64,000 nucleotides of DNA from Ignavibacteriales bacterium. Lineage in GTDB: Bacteria > Bacteroidota > Ignavibacteria > UBA10030 > SZUA-254. Positions 36,013 to 45,151 of the stretch are shown piece by piece. Position numbers and translations under genes: made by a program. The stretch is from NCBI GenBank assembly GCA_016214905.1, contig JACRMQ010000006.1, positions 248,001-312,000 of the forward strand, in the 5' to 3' direction. Numbering within the stretch: position 1 is the stretch's first letter; each line of letters opens with the position of its first letter. The notes beneath the pieces are model-generated. The model was not told where the DNA came from, did no database searches, and worked only from the letters and a program-made list of their open reading frames with translations.

Positions 36013-36741
36013 TTGCCATACCGTATAAATCTGCCGACATTTGAAGGCCCGCTCGATCTTCTGTTGTTCTTCATTAAACGTGACGAATTGGATATCTATG
36101 ATATTCCGATCTCACGGATTACGAAGGAATTTCTGAATTATATACAGATGCTGCAGGAACTCGATTTAGAAGTTGCGGGAGATTTCATCGTGATGGCGGC
36201 AGAATTGATGCAAATAAAAGTTAGAATGCTTCTTCCAAGAGAACCGGGAGAGGAAGAAGAAGCTGATCCGCGTGCCGACCTTGTAAAACGACTCCTCGAA
36301 TATAAAAGATACAAAGAAGCCAGCGCTGTGCTTTCGGTCCTTGAAGGTGAATCTGGAAAATTATTTTATAGGATGGGATTCCATTCCGATTCGAAAAAAG
36401 TAACACTCGAAGATCAAGAAGTCAGTTTGAAAAATGTGACCATGTTCAATCTTATCGCATCTTTCAAAAGGGTGTTGGATAATGTTCCGAAAAAAATATA
36501 CCATGATATCGAACTGCTGAATGTGACAATCGATGAGCAGATGAGCTATATCGCTGATGTTTTCAGATTAAGGGAAGAGATATCGTTTTTCGAACTTGTT
36601 TCGCACATGACTGAAAAAATTCGTATAATAGTTACAATCATCGCGATGTTGGAGATGGTGAAAAATAAAATTATCGGATTTAAACAAACCGATCTTGAAG
36701 ATGATTTCATAATTTACAAATTACGCTCGGATGCAATTTGA
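36013..36741 (+). CDS. scpA: Segregation and condensation protein A (kleisin)
   Basis: A 242-residue kleisin of the Smc-ScpAB condensin. The N-terminal Smc-neck-binding segment INLPTFEGPLDLLLFFIKRD and the following DIYDIPISRITKEFLNYIQM are canonical; the middle links to ScpB; the C-terminal winged helix (EISFFELVSHMTEKIRIIVT) binds the Smc head. Start is TTG at 36013 (no ATG in frame fits). It is coupled to scpB through TGATG. Confidence 0.95.
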   Translation: MPYRINLPTFEGPLDLLLFFIKRDELDIYDIPISRITKEFLNYIQMLQELDLEVAGDFIVMAAELMQIKVRMLLPREPGEEEEADPRADLVKRLLEYKRYKEASAVLSVLEGESGKLFYRMGFHSDSKKVTLEDQEVSLKNVTMFNLIASFKRVLDNVPKKIYHDIELLNVTIDEQMSYIADVFRLREEISFFELVSHMTEKIRIIVTIIAMLEMVKNKIIGFKQTDLEDDFIIYKLRSDAI

Positions 36742-37487
36742 TGGAACCGATTTCGGAAAATAAGAGGCAAATTATCGAAGCAGTGATTTTTGGATCTGAT
36801 GAACCGCTCACAATTCGTCAGATTCAGGATATCTTTTGGCAGGCGGATAATAACGGTCCTCGCTTCCGTGTTAAGGAGGAAGAAATATTAAATACGATTC
36901 GCGAGTTGAACGCCGAGTATGTTCAAACAAATCGTCCATTCAGAATTATTCAGGTTGCGGGTGGTTTTCAGTATGCGACAATGCCCGAATTCGCCGAGTG
37001 GCTCGGCCGAATGATCAAAGAAAAATCGAGACGCAAATTGACCCAGGCGACTATTGAAACACTTTCGGTAATTGCCTATAAACAACCGGTAACGAAACCG
37101 GAAATCGAGGCGATACGTGGAGTTAACGCAGACTATGCGATTCAAAAATTGATGGAGCGGGGTTTGGTAACCATTGTTGGAAGAGCGGCAACACCGGGGA
37201 GACCACTGCTGTACGGAACAACTCAGGATTTCTTAAAACATTTTGGAATTAATGATTTATCAGAGTTACCCAAACCGCGCGAGATAGATGAGATAATGGC
37301 TGAGCAGGGGATGGACATGGAGCGTGAGCTGCTTCGCCGGATGGGAAAAACAGACGAAGAAATTGAGGAGAGGTTAGGCACCACTGTGGTTAGCGAAAAC
37401 GGTCAACTGGAAGAATTACCACCGCCGCCCGAGCAGCAAGCGGAAACTGATTCGAATATTCAAACAGATGTTCCGCCACAAGAGTAA
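36741..37487 (+). CDS. scpB: Segregation and condensation protein B
   Basis: A 248-residue protein with the two winged-helix domains of ScpB: KRQIIEAVIFGSDEPLTIRQ and RRKLTQATIETLSVIAYKQP, VTKPEIEAIRGVNADYAI, GRAATPGRPLLYGTTQDFL. It forms a dimer that embraces ScpA. The C-terminal tail is proline- and acid-rich and probably disordered. The start ATG overlaps the scpA stop (TGATG). The next gene, a pseudouridine synthase, is the common neighbour of scpAB. Confidence 0.95.
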   Translation: MEPISENKRQIIEAVIFGSDEPLTIRQIQDIFWQADNNGPRFRVKEEEILNTIRELNAEYVQTNRPFRIIQVAGGFQYATMPEFAEWLGRMIKEKSRRKLTQATIETLSVIAYKQPVTKPEIEAIRGVNADYAIQKLMERGLVTIVGRAATPGRPLLYGTTQDFLKHFGINDLSELPKPREIDEIMAEQGMDMERELLRRMGKTDEEIEERLGTTVVSENGQLEELPPPPEQQAETDSNIQTDVPPQE

Positions 37488-37645
37488 GCGTTTACAACGC
37501 TCTTTCTTCCAGTCGATTTAGCCAGTCCACCCATAGTTTTAGATTTTATCTCTCTGCTTAATATCCGCTTCCCTATTATTCTTGGATCGATATTAATTCA
37601 CGATTCTCGGTAATATTTTATTATTTATATCAGGAAAGTTCAAAA

Positions 37646-38389
37646 ATGAAAACACAGGTTGATGAAAAAATAAGGATAAATAAATTTTTAGCTAACGCAG
37701 GGGTCGCTTCACGGCGCCAAGCCGATATCTTGATTACGGAAGGAAGAGTTAAAGTCAATAGAGAAACAATCTTTGATCTCGGAGTAAAAATCGATCCGCA
37801 AAAAGATAAAATATTTGTTGACGATAAACAGATAGTGATACTCGATGAGAAGGTTTATATTTTATTGAACAAACCGAAAGATTCTATTGCTACTGCCCGC
37901 GATGAAAGAGGAAGAACAACCGTAATGGATTATATTAACGCTAAAGAACGTGTATTTCCGGTAGGGCGATTAGACAGAAACACAACCGGTGTATTGTTGT
38001 TTACGAATGATGGTGATTTTGCGAACAAACTCATGCATCCGAAATATGAAGTTAAAAAAGCATATAAAGTTACAATCGATAAACCGATTAAACTGGAAGA
38101 TGTTAGAAAATTAAAAGAAGGTGTGCGTTTATACGACGGAAAAACAAAACCGGCAGAAATATATATTGTCCCGAGAGAGAAAAATAAAGTTGTCGGTGTT
38201 ATTATTCATGAAGGAAGGAATCGTCAGATTCATCGGATGTTTGAATCGTTGGGATATGAGGTCCACAAGCTTGACCGTATAGCTTATGGCGATATCTCTT
38301 ACGAAGGTTTGCCGCGCGGTCATTGGCGTCATTTGACTAAAACAGAAGTCAGAAAATTAAAAAATACTGCAGGAATTTTAGAAGGATAG
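37646..38389 (+). CDS. rluB: RluB-like 23S rRNA pseudouridine synthase
   Basis: A 247-residue protein with an S4 domain (RINKFLANAGVASRRQADIL, EGRVKVN) and the catalytic motif FPVGRLDRNTTGVLLFTNDG with the nucleophilic Asp, then EGRNRQIHRMFESLGYEV. RluB acts on the 23S rRNA at the peptidyl transferase region (U2605 in E. coli). The position after scpAB, as in many bacteria, supports RluB over its paralogue at 19237-19968. The gene is 158 bases after scpB. Confidence 0.93.
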   Translation: MKTQVDEKIRINKFLANAGVASRRQADILITEGRVKVNRETIFDLGVKIDPQKDKIFVDDKQIVILDEKVYILLNKPKDSIATARDERGRTTVMDYINAKERVFPVGRLDRNTTGVLLFTNDGDFANKLMHPKYEVKKAYKVTIDKPIKLEDVRKLKEGVRLYDGKTKPAEIYIVPREKNKVVGVIIHEGRNRQIHRMFESLGYEVHKLDRIAYGDISYEGLPRGHWRHLTKTEVRKLKNTAGILEG

Positions 38390-38563
38390 ATGAAACTAAG
38401 AATCGAGATTCAATAGTCAAAAGCGGAGAACCGTGGAATTAAACTTAAACCTGATAACTTAAAACCATGCTTGTTATGAGATATGAGTTATGAAAATATA
38501 ATATTTCCACAATCTTGCTTCAATCCTATTTTTTACGTAAATTTATAGCGCTTTTAAATCCCG

Positions 38564-38608
38564 ACGCCGGTCCCGAACCCTCGAAAATTGAGCGGGATGG
38601 CGTTTTTT
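38564..38608 (+). terminator. Probable intrinsic terminator before ffh
   Basis: ACGCC (38564-38568) pairs with GGCGT (38599-38603) and TCCCG (38571-38575) with CGGGA (38593-38597), separated by a small internal bulge, with six T from 38603. It sits in front of the ffh start and may end the rluB transcript or attenuate ffh. It overlaps the in-frame extension of ffh, an argument against the longer start. Confidence 0.6.
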
Positions 38609-38647
38609 ATCTCAATCTTGCAGGTTAATACTAATTTACTGCTTCCT

Positions 38648-39973
38648 GTGTTTGAAGAATTAACACAAAAACTAGAAGGTGTTTTTAAAAAACTCCGCGG
38701 GCAGGGGAGAATCAGTGAGGCAAATGTTGCTGAATCTCTTCGTGAAGTTCGTCGTGTTCTGCTTGACGCCGATGTGAACTACAAAGTGGTGAAGCAATTC
38801 ATCGATGATGTTCAGAAGCGGTCAGTCGGACAAGAAGTATTAACGAGTATAACCCCCGGTCAGCTTGTCGTAAAGATTATTTTCGATGAGCTTGTAAAAT
38901 TAATGGGAACTGCACAAACAGAGATGCGCTATGCATCGATGCCACCGACAGTAATAATGGTTGCAGGATTGCAGGGATCGGGTAAAACAACTTTTTGTGC
39001 CAAGCTGGCAAACCACTTAAAAAGCAAAGGCCGCTATCCGATGCTTGTTGCCGCAGACGTTTACAGACCGGCGGCAATCGACCAACTGGAAATGTTAGGC
39101 AAACAGATTCAAGTGCCGGTTGTAGCAGAACGTGGTCGTACTGCTGTTGACATCGCGGTTGATTCGATTGACAAGGCACGAAAAGCCGCACGTGATGTAG
39201 TGATTATTGATACTGCCGGGCGCATGCATATCGATGAAGAGATGATGCGCGAGGTTGAAACGATCAAAACAAAAATCTCTCCGCACGAGATTTTGTTCGT
39301 GGTCGATTCGATGACAGGTCAGGATGCTGTCAATACCGCTAAGGCATTCCATGACAGGTTGAATTTTGATGGTGTGGTTCTCACAAAACTTGATGGTGAT
39401 ACACGTGGCGGTGCGGCAATATCGATTCGTGCAGTGGTATCCAAACCGATAAAGTTTGTTGGAGTTGGTGAAAAATTAGATGCTCTTGAAATATTTCATC
39501 CCGACAGAATGGCGACAAGAATTCTGGGGATGGGAGATATCGTATCGTTCGTAGAGAAAGCTCAGGAAAGATACGATGAGCATAAAGTGAAAAAATTAGA
39601 AGAGAAGATCAGGAAATCGCAATTCACATTTGAAGATTTTTTAGATCAGCTTCATGAAATTAAAAAGATGGGATCGTTGCAACAACTGATGAGCATGATA
39701 CCCGGAATGAACCGATTGCCGTCTAATGTTGCGCTAGATGATAAAGCGCTCGTAGGTGTTGAGGCGGTAATTCAATCGATGACGCGTGAAGAGAGACAGA
39801 AGCCCCAGATAATAAACGGCGAACGAAGGAAGCGGATTGCCTCAGGAAGCGGAACGTCGATACAGGAAGTGAACAAAGTACTGAAGCAATTCAGCGAAAT
39901 GCAGCGCATGATGAAAACATTTTCAAAGGGTAAAATGCCCAAAATGTTACGCGGCATGCAAGCACCGAGATAG
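38648..39973 (+). CDS. ffh: Signal recognition particle protein Ffh
   Basis: SRP54 GTPase that targets nascent membrane proteins to FtsY/SecYEG. From GTG 38648 it is 441 residues, the usual length: N domain (VFEELTQKLEGVFKKLRGQG), G domain with P-loop GLQGSGKTTFCAKL about residues 107-120, DTAGR (IIDTAGRMHID), TKLDGDTRGGAA, and the methionine-rich M domain (MGSLQQLMSMIPGM ... MQRMMKTF). A TTG-started extension from 38588 would add 20 residues not typical of the family and would overlap a terminator-like hairpin. It leads the ffh-rpsP-khpA-rimM-trmD-rplS cluster. Confidence 0.96.
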   Translation: MFEELTQKLEGVFKKLRGQGRISEANVAESLREVRRVLLDADVNYKVVKQFIDDVQKRSVGQEVLTSITPGQLVVKIIFDELVKLMGTAQTEMRYASMPPTVIMVAGLQGSGKTTFCAKLANHLKSKGRYPMLVAADVYRPAAIDQLEMLGKQIQVPVVAERGRTAVDIAVDSIDKARKAARDVVIIDTAGRMHIDEEMMREVETIKTKISPHEILFVVDSMTGQDAVNTAKAFHDRLNFDGVVLTKLDGDTRGGAAISIRAVVSKPIKFVGVGEKLDALEIFHPDRMATRILGMGDIVSFVEKAQERYDEHKVKKLEEKIRKSQFTFEDFLDQLHEIKKMGSLQQLMSMIPGMNRLPSNVALDDKALVGVEAVIQSMTREERQKPQIINGERRKRIASGSGTSIQEVNKVLKQFSEMQRMMKTFSKGKMPKMLRGMQAPR

Positions 39974-40016
39974 AATTTAATTACATAATAATCAATTAAA
40001 AGATAGGAGTAAAAAA

Positions 40017-40457
40017 TTGGTAAAGTTACGATTACGGCGCATAGGAAAGAAAAAGAAGCCGATATATAAGATCGTAGCGGCAGATTCCCGAACATCACGT
40101 AGCGGGAGATTTCTTGAGGCAGTTGGTATGTATAATCCGCTCCTCAGTCCGATCGGTTTAGAGATCAACGAAACGCGGCTCTTTACATGGTTAAAGCGCG
40201 GCGCTGAACCGACCGATACTGTCCGAAGTTTATTAAAACGAAAAGGTCTCTGGTTCAAGTGGCGATTGCTAAAAAAGGGTGTAGACGAACCGACCATGAT
40301 CGCCGAATTAGAGAAATGGCAAGTTCTGCAAGGTGAAAAGCTTACGCGTGAAACGGCAAAGAAAGCCCGGCGCAAAGAAGTTCTCAAGAGAAAACGTAAG
40401 CCGGTTGAAACACCGGTAGCAGCTCCGGCACCTGTTGCAGAAACCCAGGCGTCTTAA
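40017..40457 (+). CDS. rpsP: 30S ribosomal protein S16
   Basis: Binds 16S rRNA early in 30S assembly. N-terminal VKLRLRRIGKKKKPIYKIVA, then DSRTSRSGRFLEAVGMYNPL are the family signature. Start is TTG at 40017 with AGGAG at 40006-40010. The protein is 146 residues, longer than the usual ~80-90: the extra tail is a charged Lys/Arg segment followed by Pro/Ala-rich residues (VETPVAAPAPVAETQ), as seen in Bacteroidota-group S16. Confidence 0.97.
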   Translation: MVKLRLRRIGKKKKPIYKIVAADSRTSRSGRFLEAVGMYNPLLSPIGLEINETRLFTWLKRGAEPTDTVRSLLKRKGLWFKWRLLKKGVDEPTMIAELEKWQVLQGEKLTRETAKKARRKEVLKRKRKPVETPVAAPAPVAETQAS

Positions 40458-40533
40458 ATAACTGAACAACGAGTTTTGTAACTATAATTCATTAACTCAT
40501 AACTGAAACCATCCCGCAGTTGTCGGTGCGAGG

Positions 40534-40609
40534 GATCTCGTGGATACGATGGTGCTTAGTAAAATGATATCGTAGAGATTCGATGGCGTGAACCACGACT
40601 GGAGATCTC
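40534..40609 (+). promoter_or_regulatory. Structured khpA leader that can hide its ribosome binding site
   Basis: GATCTCGTGG (40534-40543) can pair with CCAC (40593-40596) and GAGATC (40602-40607); the bulge between is GACTG. This encloses an inner ACGAT/ATCGT helix (near 40546 and 40569) and an unpaired stretch. The GGAG ribosome site (40601-40604) lies largely in the closing stem, 5 bases before the ATG at 40610. The 152-base spacer after rpsP is unusually long for this cluster. It is a predicted fold only. Confidence 0.5.
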
Positions 40610-40840
40610 ATGAAAGAATTCGTAGAGTACATTGCAAAACAGTTGGTTGATCAACCTGATGGAGTGGTGATTGAGGAAGAAATGAAGAATGATAAACTCA
40701 TCATCAAGCTCAAGGTACAACAACCTGATATCGGAAAAGTTATTGGTAAAAGAGGAAGAACAGCTTTTGCCTTGCGGACATTGGCCGCGGCTGTTGGCAA
40801 GAAGTACGGAAAAAAAGTCGCCGTTGAAGTTGTCGATTAA
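40610..40840 (+). CDS. khpA: KH-domain RNA-binding protein KhpA
   Basis: A 76-residue type II KH protein (YlqC family). The GxxG loop is GKRG at residues 46-49 in KVIGKRGRTAFALRTLAAAV. KhpA, with KhpB, binds RNA and affects cell elongation and division in Gram-positive bacteria; here it lies in its usual place between rpsP and rimM. The ribosome site GGAG lies 5 bases before the ATG and is inside a predicted stem (see 40534-40609). Confidence 0.95.
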   Translation: MKEFVEYIAKQLVDQPDGVVIEEEMKNDKLIIKLKVQQPDIGKVIGKRGRTAFALRTLAAAVGKKYGKKVAVEVVD

Positions 40841-40873
40841 GTTCCGCCAAGATATATATTCATCGAGCAGACT

Positions 40874-41425
40874 TTGAGCGAAGTTAAATTCCATTCTGCC
40901 GATGAAAATGCTGATCAGCAGTTATTAGCTGTTGCCAAAATTACCGGTTGCTTCGGGGTAAAAGGTAAATTGAAAATTCAATTATTTTCAAATGAACACC
41001 CTAACCTGAAGGACATTCGCGATGTAAAGATCGGTATGCATGATTTTGACGCGAAACCGGTTTTGATTGAAGATCTGGAAGAGCAACATAAATCGGTAGT
41101 TATATCGATAAGCGGAATTTCCGATAAGAATACCGCTTCGGCTTTCATCGGGCAGTTGATTTTTGTCGATGAAAAAAATATTTGTTCACCTAAGCAGGGC
41201 AAATATTTTGTGCATGAAGTGATCGGATGTAAAGTGTATTCAACGCGTGGTGAAATGTTAGGTGTTGTGGAAGATGTTCTTAAACTTCCCGCTCAGGATA
41301 TCTGGGTGATAAATCGAGGACAGGATAGTTTTTATCTGCCGGTTGTGAAAGAGTTTATTCGTGATGTGGATATTGATATGAAAAAAATAATTATTGATCC
41401 GATTGAAGGATTAATGAATGAATGA
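40874..41425 (+). CDS. rimM: Ribosome maturation factor RimM
   Basis: A 183-residue protein that helps assemble the 30S head through S19 and 16S rRNA. N-terminal RimM domain with LLAVAKITGCFGVKGKLKIQ and the C-terminal PRC-barrel (KYFVHEVIGCKVYSTRGEML, DVLKLPAQDIWVINRG, LPVVKEFIRDVDIDMKKIII). Start is TTG at 40874. It overlaps trmD by eight bases. Confidence 0.96.
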   Translation: MSEVKFHSADENADQQLLAVAKITGCFGVKGKLKIQLFSNEHPNLKDIRDVKIGMHDFDAKPVLIEDLEEQHKSVVISISGISDKNTASAFIGQLIFVDEKNICSPKQGKYFVHEVIGCKVYSTRGEMLGVVEDVLKLPAQDIWVINRGQDSFYLPVVKEFIRDVDIDMKKIIIDPIEGLMNE

Positions 41426-42098
41426 ATCTTCGATCTGCATCGATATCGTTACCGGTTTACCGAAGTTATTGAGAAGTCCGCTTGGCGAAAGTATAATACG
41501 GCAAGCGAAAAAGAAAAAATTAGTCACAATCCGCGTGCACGACCTGAGAAAGTATACGCACGACAAACATAGGACAATCGACGGTACACCCTATGGCGGC
41601 GGAGCCGGAATGATATTAAAACCGGAACCGATATTTGAATGTATCGAATCGCTTCAGTCTAAACGCAGCTACGATGAAGTGATCTATTTATCGGCAGATG
41701 GCGAGAAATTTAACCAATCGCTTGCAAATAATTTGTCGATGAAGAAAAATTTGCTGTTTTTATGCGGACACTATAAAGGAATCGACCACCGGGTTCGCCA
41801 GAAATTGATCACTAAAGAAATATCAATAGGTGATTATGTGCTCACCGGCGGTGAGCTTGCCGCAGCGGTTGTTGTAGATGCTTTAGTACGTTTGATTCCC
41901 GGTGTTTTAGGCGATGGAGAATCGATGTTAACCGATTCATTTCAGGATGGATTGTTCGATTGTCCGCATTACACAAAACCGGCTGTTTACCGCGATTTGC
42001 GTGTACCCGATGTTTTACTTTCGGGTGATCACAAAGCGATTGCGAACTGGCGAAAAGAACAACGCGTAAGCCGGACAAATGAGAGAAAAAAAGTTTAA
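41418..42098 (+). CDS. trmD: tRNA (guanine-N1)-methyltransferase TrmD
   Basis: Methylates G37 in tRNAs using SAM, preventing +1 frameshifting. It carries the SPOUT trefoil-knot motifs VIYLSADGEKFNQSLANNLS, LFLCGHYKGIDHRVRQKLI, EISIGDYVLTGGELAAAVVV and PGVLGDGESMLTDSFQDGLF. Length 226 residues is normal. The sequence RTIDGTPYGGGAGMILKPEP is the substrate-binding loop. It overlaps rimM by eight bases, so expression is coupled. Confidence 0.97.
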   Translation: MNESSICIDIVTGLPKLLRSPLGESIIRQAKKKKLVTIRVHDLRKYTHDKHRTIDGTPYGGGAGMILKPEPIFECIESLQSKRSYDEVIYLSADGEKFNQSLANNLSMKKNLLFLCGHYKGIDHRVRQKLITKEISIGDYVLTGGELAAAVVVDALVRLIPGVLGDGESMLTDSFQDGLFDCPHYTKPAVYRDLRVPDVLLSGDHKAIANWRKEQRVSRTNERKKV

Positions 42099-42125
42099 TT
42101 AAATATTTATGAAGGAGAAATAAAG

Positions 42126-42470
42126 ATGGACAAACTTAAATTAGTAGAAGCTACTCAAATGAAATCGGATCTCCCCCAATTTAAGGCGGGTGATACGATT
42201 AACGTTCATGTGCGTGTTATCGAAGGAGATAAAGAACGCATCCAGCAGTTTCAGGGTGTAGTTATCGGACGGCACGGCTCCGGTTTGCGTGCAACATTTA
42301 CAGTTCGAAAGATTTCAAATGGTGTTGGTGTGGAAAGAATATTCCCGCTTCATTCCCCGCGAATATCAAAAATCGATCTGATGAAAGAAGGCAGAGTGAG
42401 ACGTGCTAAGATGTATTACCTGCGCACTCTCGCGGCTAAACAAATCCGCTTGAAAACATCAGCAGATTAA
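42126..42470 (+). CDS. rplS: 50S ribosomal protein L19
   Basis: A 114-residue protein at the 30S-50S interface. Motifs: [75 protein letters not shown] lies 8 bases before the ATG. It closes the ffh-rplS cluster; the next gene starts five bases later. Confidence 0.98.
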   Translation: MDKLKLVEATQMKSDLPQFKAGDTINVHVRVIEGDKERIQQFQGVVIGRHGSGLRATFTVRKISNGVGVERIFPLHSPRISKIDLMKEGRVRRAKMYYLRTLAAKQIRLKTSAD

Positions 42471-42474
42471 TAAG

Positions 42475-43197
42475 GTGCAAAAACGACTCGGCATAATCGC
42501 AGATGCTTATGCTCAGCCGCTTTTTGCCGCGCTGAAGAATAACGGAACATTTTCCCTAGTCTGCGATTCTTCCGCTCAACTTGCTATAAAGCTCCGCGCG
42601 AAAAATATCGACGGAGCTTTTCTATCTCCAATCGATTATGCAAAAGATTATTCTTTGTATAAAATTCTACCAGAAGCTGCAGCCGTTTCTGGAGAAAATA
42701 GTAATTCAATCTTTTTGTTCTTCAACGAGAATATACAAGAGATAAACTCGATCGCTTTCGATCCTTCTTCTGCATCCGAAATCGTTCTTGCCGGCATCAT
42801 TTTTTCTGAAAAGTATGATACGAAACCCAAACTTATTCCTGTTTCAATGGACTCACTAACTGCGCTCAAACATTACGACTCATTCCTCGCTGTTGGCGAT
42901 ATTGCTCTCAGCTTGAAAGATAAGACGAACAAAATCGATCTTGTTGATGAATGGTTGGATATATCAGGTTTGCCGTTCGTGCATGGATTCTGGGTTGGCA
43001 GGGAGGATCAGCTTACGCATGAGGAAATAAAAATTATAATCGAAGCAGAGAGGAACAAAGCCGCAGCCAAAGGGAACATTCAGCAATTTCAGTACGAGCT
43101 GACGGAAGAGGCAATCGAATCGATCAAAGAATTTTTCGGTATGGCATACTATCATGGTATTTTAAAAGATATACCGGATGTGAAGTTTTTCACCTAA
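42475..43197 (+). CDS. MqnA/MqnD-family (menaquinone futalosine pathway-like) protein
   Basis: A 240-residue protein that resembles chorismate dehydratase MqnA or the related MqnD: a periplasmic-binding-protein-like fold with DGAFLSPIDYAKD, FDPSSASEIVLAGIIF and the diagnostic DEWLDISGLPFVHGFWVGRE. MqnA removes water from chorismate to start the futalosine route. The low identity in the N-terminal segment leaves room for a paralogue with another substrate. Start is GTG at 42475, five bases past rplS, so it is cotranscribed with the ribosomal cluster. Confidence 0.75.
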   Translation: MQKRLGIIADAYAQPLFAALKNNGTFSLVCDSSAQLAIKLRAKNIDGAFLSPIDYAKDYSLYKILPEAAAVSGENSNSIFLFFNENIQEINSIAFDPSSASEIVLAGIIFSEKYDTKPKLIPVSMDSLTALKHYDSFLAVGDIALSLKDKTNKIDLVDEWLDISGLPFVHGFWVGREDQLTHEEIKIIIEAERNKAAAKGNIQQFQYELTEEAIESIKEFFGMAYYHGILKDIPDVKFFT

Positions 43198-43308
43198 TAA
43201 ATTTTGATAAATCAACCTTTCTAATTTCTTGAATATTCAAGAAAATTCATTAAATTGATAACAATTATTACAAATGGAATAGCCATTTGGTAGATTGACT
43301 TCATAAGT

Positions 43309-43341
43309 CGGCTAACGCGTCGAATTATTAGCCGGATTTTT
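43309..43341 (+). terminator. Terminator-like hairpin before recN
   Basis: CGGCTAA (43309-43315) pairs with TTAGCCG (43328-43334), followed by GATTTTT. It lies ~110 bases after the MqnA-like stop codon and 14 bases before recN; it may end the ribosomal-cluster transcript or attenuate recN. Confidence 0.6.
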
Positions 43342-43354
43342 ACAATCTTTTTCT

Positions 43355-45088
43355 ATGCTTAAATCCCTCTTCATAAAAAACTACGCGCTGATTGAAGAAC
43401 TGAATGTAGAGTTCGAGCGCGGATTGATTATAATTACAGGTGAAACCGGTGCCGGTAAATCGATTATCATCGATGCGCTGAGTCTGGTTCTTGGTGAACG
43501 CGCCGAAACAGATGCTGTGCGAAAAGGTGCTGACAAAGCTATTGTTGAAGGATTGTTCCATGTTTCCGGAAATCAAAAACTAAAAACATTCCTCACTCAA
43601 AACGAAATTGAATTTTCGGATGAACTTATCCTCCGACGTGAAGTCTCAGTTAAAGGACAAAGCCGCTCGTTTATAAACGATACACCAACCACAACCGCAA
43701 CACTCAAAGAAGTTGGAGATATGTTAGTCGATTTGCACGGTCAGCACGAGCATCAATCTCTTCTTCGAACAGAAACACACATAGATTTACTTGATGATTA
43801 CGGAAGGTTGGAAAGTTTAGTTGAAGAATACTCACACTCCCATTCAATCGCCAATAAAGTATTGAATGATCTGAAAGAATTAAAATCAAAAGAACTGCAG
43901 TTGATGGAAAAGAAGACGTTGTATGAATTTCAGATTAACGAAATCGATGCTTTAAATCCACGGCAGAATGAGGAGGATGATCTTGAGAACGAACTTCGAA
44001 TTTTAGAAAACTCTGAGAAACTATTCAGTGCTACCGAACGATTGTACCAAATGTTGTATGAGGGAGATAACGCCGTCCACGATCAAATCATTCTTGCCCG
44101 TAATGAATTGGAAACTCTTGCATCAATAGATTCATCGTTCAGCGATATTAAAAATGAAGCGAATTCAGCTGCGGCAATCGTTGATGAACTTGCGAAATTT
44201 ATCCAGCGGTATAATTCCAAAATCGAATTTAAGCCGGAGCGGCTGGAAGAAATACGTAATCGCCTTGGCAACCTTACATTATTGAAAAAGAAATACGGCG
44301 GATCGTTGAACGCTGTAATCGAATACCGCCAGAAAATCGGCAGGGAGTTTGAACTGGCGAACAATTTCCAGACTGAAATATCGGCTTATCAAAATAAATT
44401 CGAATCGGAAAGAAAAACGTTATCAGAAATCGCTCAGCGGCTTTCAATGAAACGCCATGAAGTTGCGAAGAAAGCCAATAAAGCGATTGCCCTTGCTTTA
44501 GTCGACCTCGGAATTCTGAACGCGCAATTTGAAACTCAATTAACATTTTCTCCTGCTAAAGATAAAACCGACGCCTTGGTCAAGCTCGGCAAAGATTATT
44601 ATGAATCGACTTCTAAAGGAATGGATCTAGTCGAATTTTATATTTCTATGAACATAGGCGAAGATCCGAAGCCGCTGGTGAAGGTTGCGTCGGGCGGTGA
44701 AATATCGCGTATAATGCTCGCGTTGAAAATGATTCTTGCTAAATCAGATCGTCTGCCGCTTCTTATATTTGATGAGATCGATGTCGGAGTTAGCGGTAGA
44801 ATTGCTCAAGCGGTGGGGCAGAGTTTAAAAAAATTGTCTCAGTTTCATCAGGTTATCGCAATCACCCATCTTCCGCAAATTGCCGGACTTGCCGATAATC
44901 ATTTTGTTGTTGAGAAGATTGAGAATAAACAGCGTGCTTCAACACAGATGCGAAAACTCGATCTTGAAGAGCGGGTGGAAGAAGTCGCGAAACTCATGAG
45001 CGGTGAAGAGATAACAATCAGCGGGCTTGAGAGTGCGAGGGAGTTGATGGGTATAGAAAATAAGTCAAAATTAAAAAGTAAAAAGTAA
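43355..45088 (+). CDS. recN: DNA repair protein RecN
   Basis: SMC-like ATPase acting early in double-strand break repair. A 577-residue protein: Walker A at residues 29-36 (TGETGAGKSIIIDAL), a long coiled coil with a short turn in the middle, an ABC-type signature (VKVASGGEISRIMLALKM) and Walker B (PLLIFDEIDVGVSGR), then VIAITHLPQIAGLADNHFVV. The length is the family norm. Whether it is SOS-regulated cannot be seen: no LexA box was recognised. Confidence 0.97.
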   Translation: MLKSLFIKNYALIEELNVEFERGLIIITGETGAGKSIIIDALSLVLGERAETDAVRKGADKAIVEGLFHVSGNQKLKTFLTQNEIEFSDELILRREVSVKGQSRSFINDTPTTTATLKEVGDMLVDLHGQHEHQSLLRTETHIDLLDDYGRLESLVEEYSHSHSIANKVLNDLKELKSKELQLMEKKTLYEFQINEIDALNPRQNEEDDLENELRILENSEKLFSATERLYQMLYEGDNAVHDQIILARNELETLASIDSSFSDIKNEANSAAAIVDELAKFIQRYNSKIEFKPERLEEIRNRLGNLTLLKKKYGGSLNAVIEYRQKIGREFELANNFQTEISAYQNKFESERKTLSEIAQRLSMKRHEVAKKANKAIALALVDLGILNAQFETQLTFSPAKDKTDALVKLGKDYYESTSKGMDLVEFYISMNIGEDPKPLVKVASGGEISRIMLALKMILAKSDRLPLLIFDEIDVGVSGRIAQAVGQSLKKLSQFHQVIAITHLPQIAGLADNHFVVEKIENKQRASTQMRKLDLEERVEEVAKLMSGEEITISGLESARELMGIENKSKLKSKK

Positions 45089-45151
45089 TTAGTTAAAATT
45101 AATAATTTAAAAGTATAAATTAAAAAAAAAGAATAGTAAGAAGGTGTTTAG

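Noticed and set aside
38390-38563. Possible 4.5S/SRP RNA gene upstream of ffh
   Set aside because: The conserved SRP apical loop sequence is absent.
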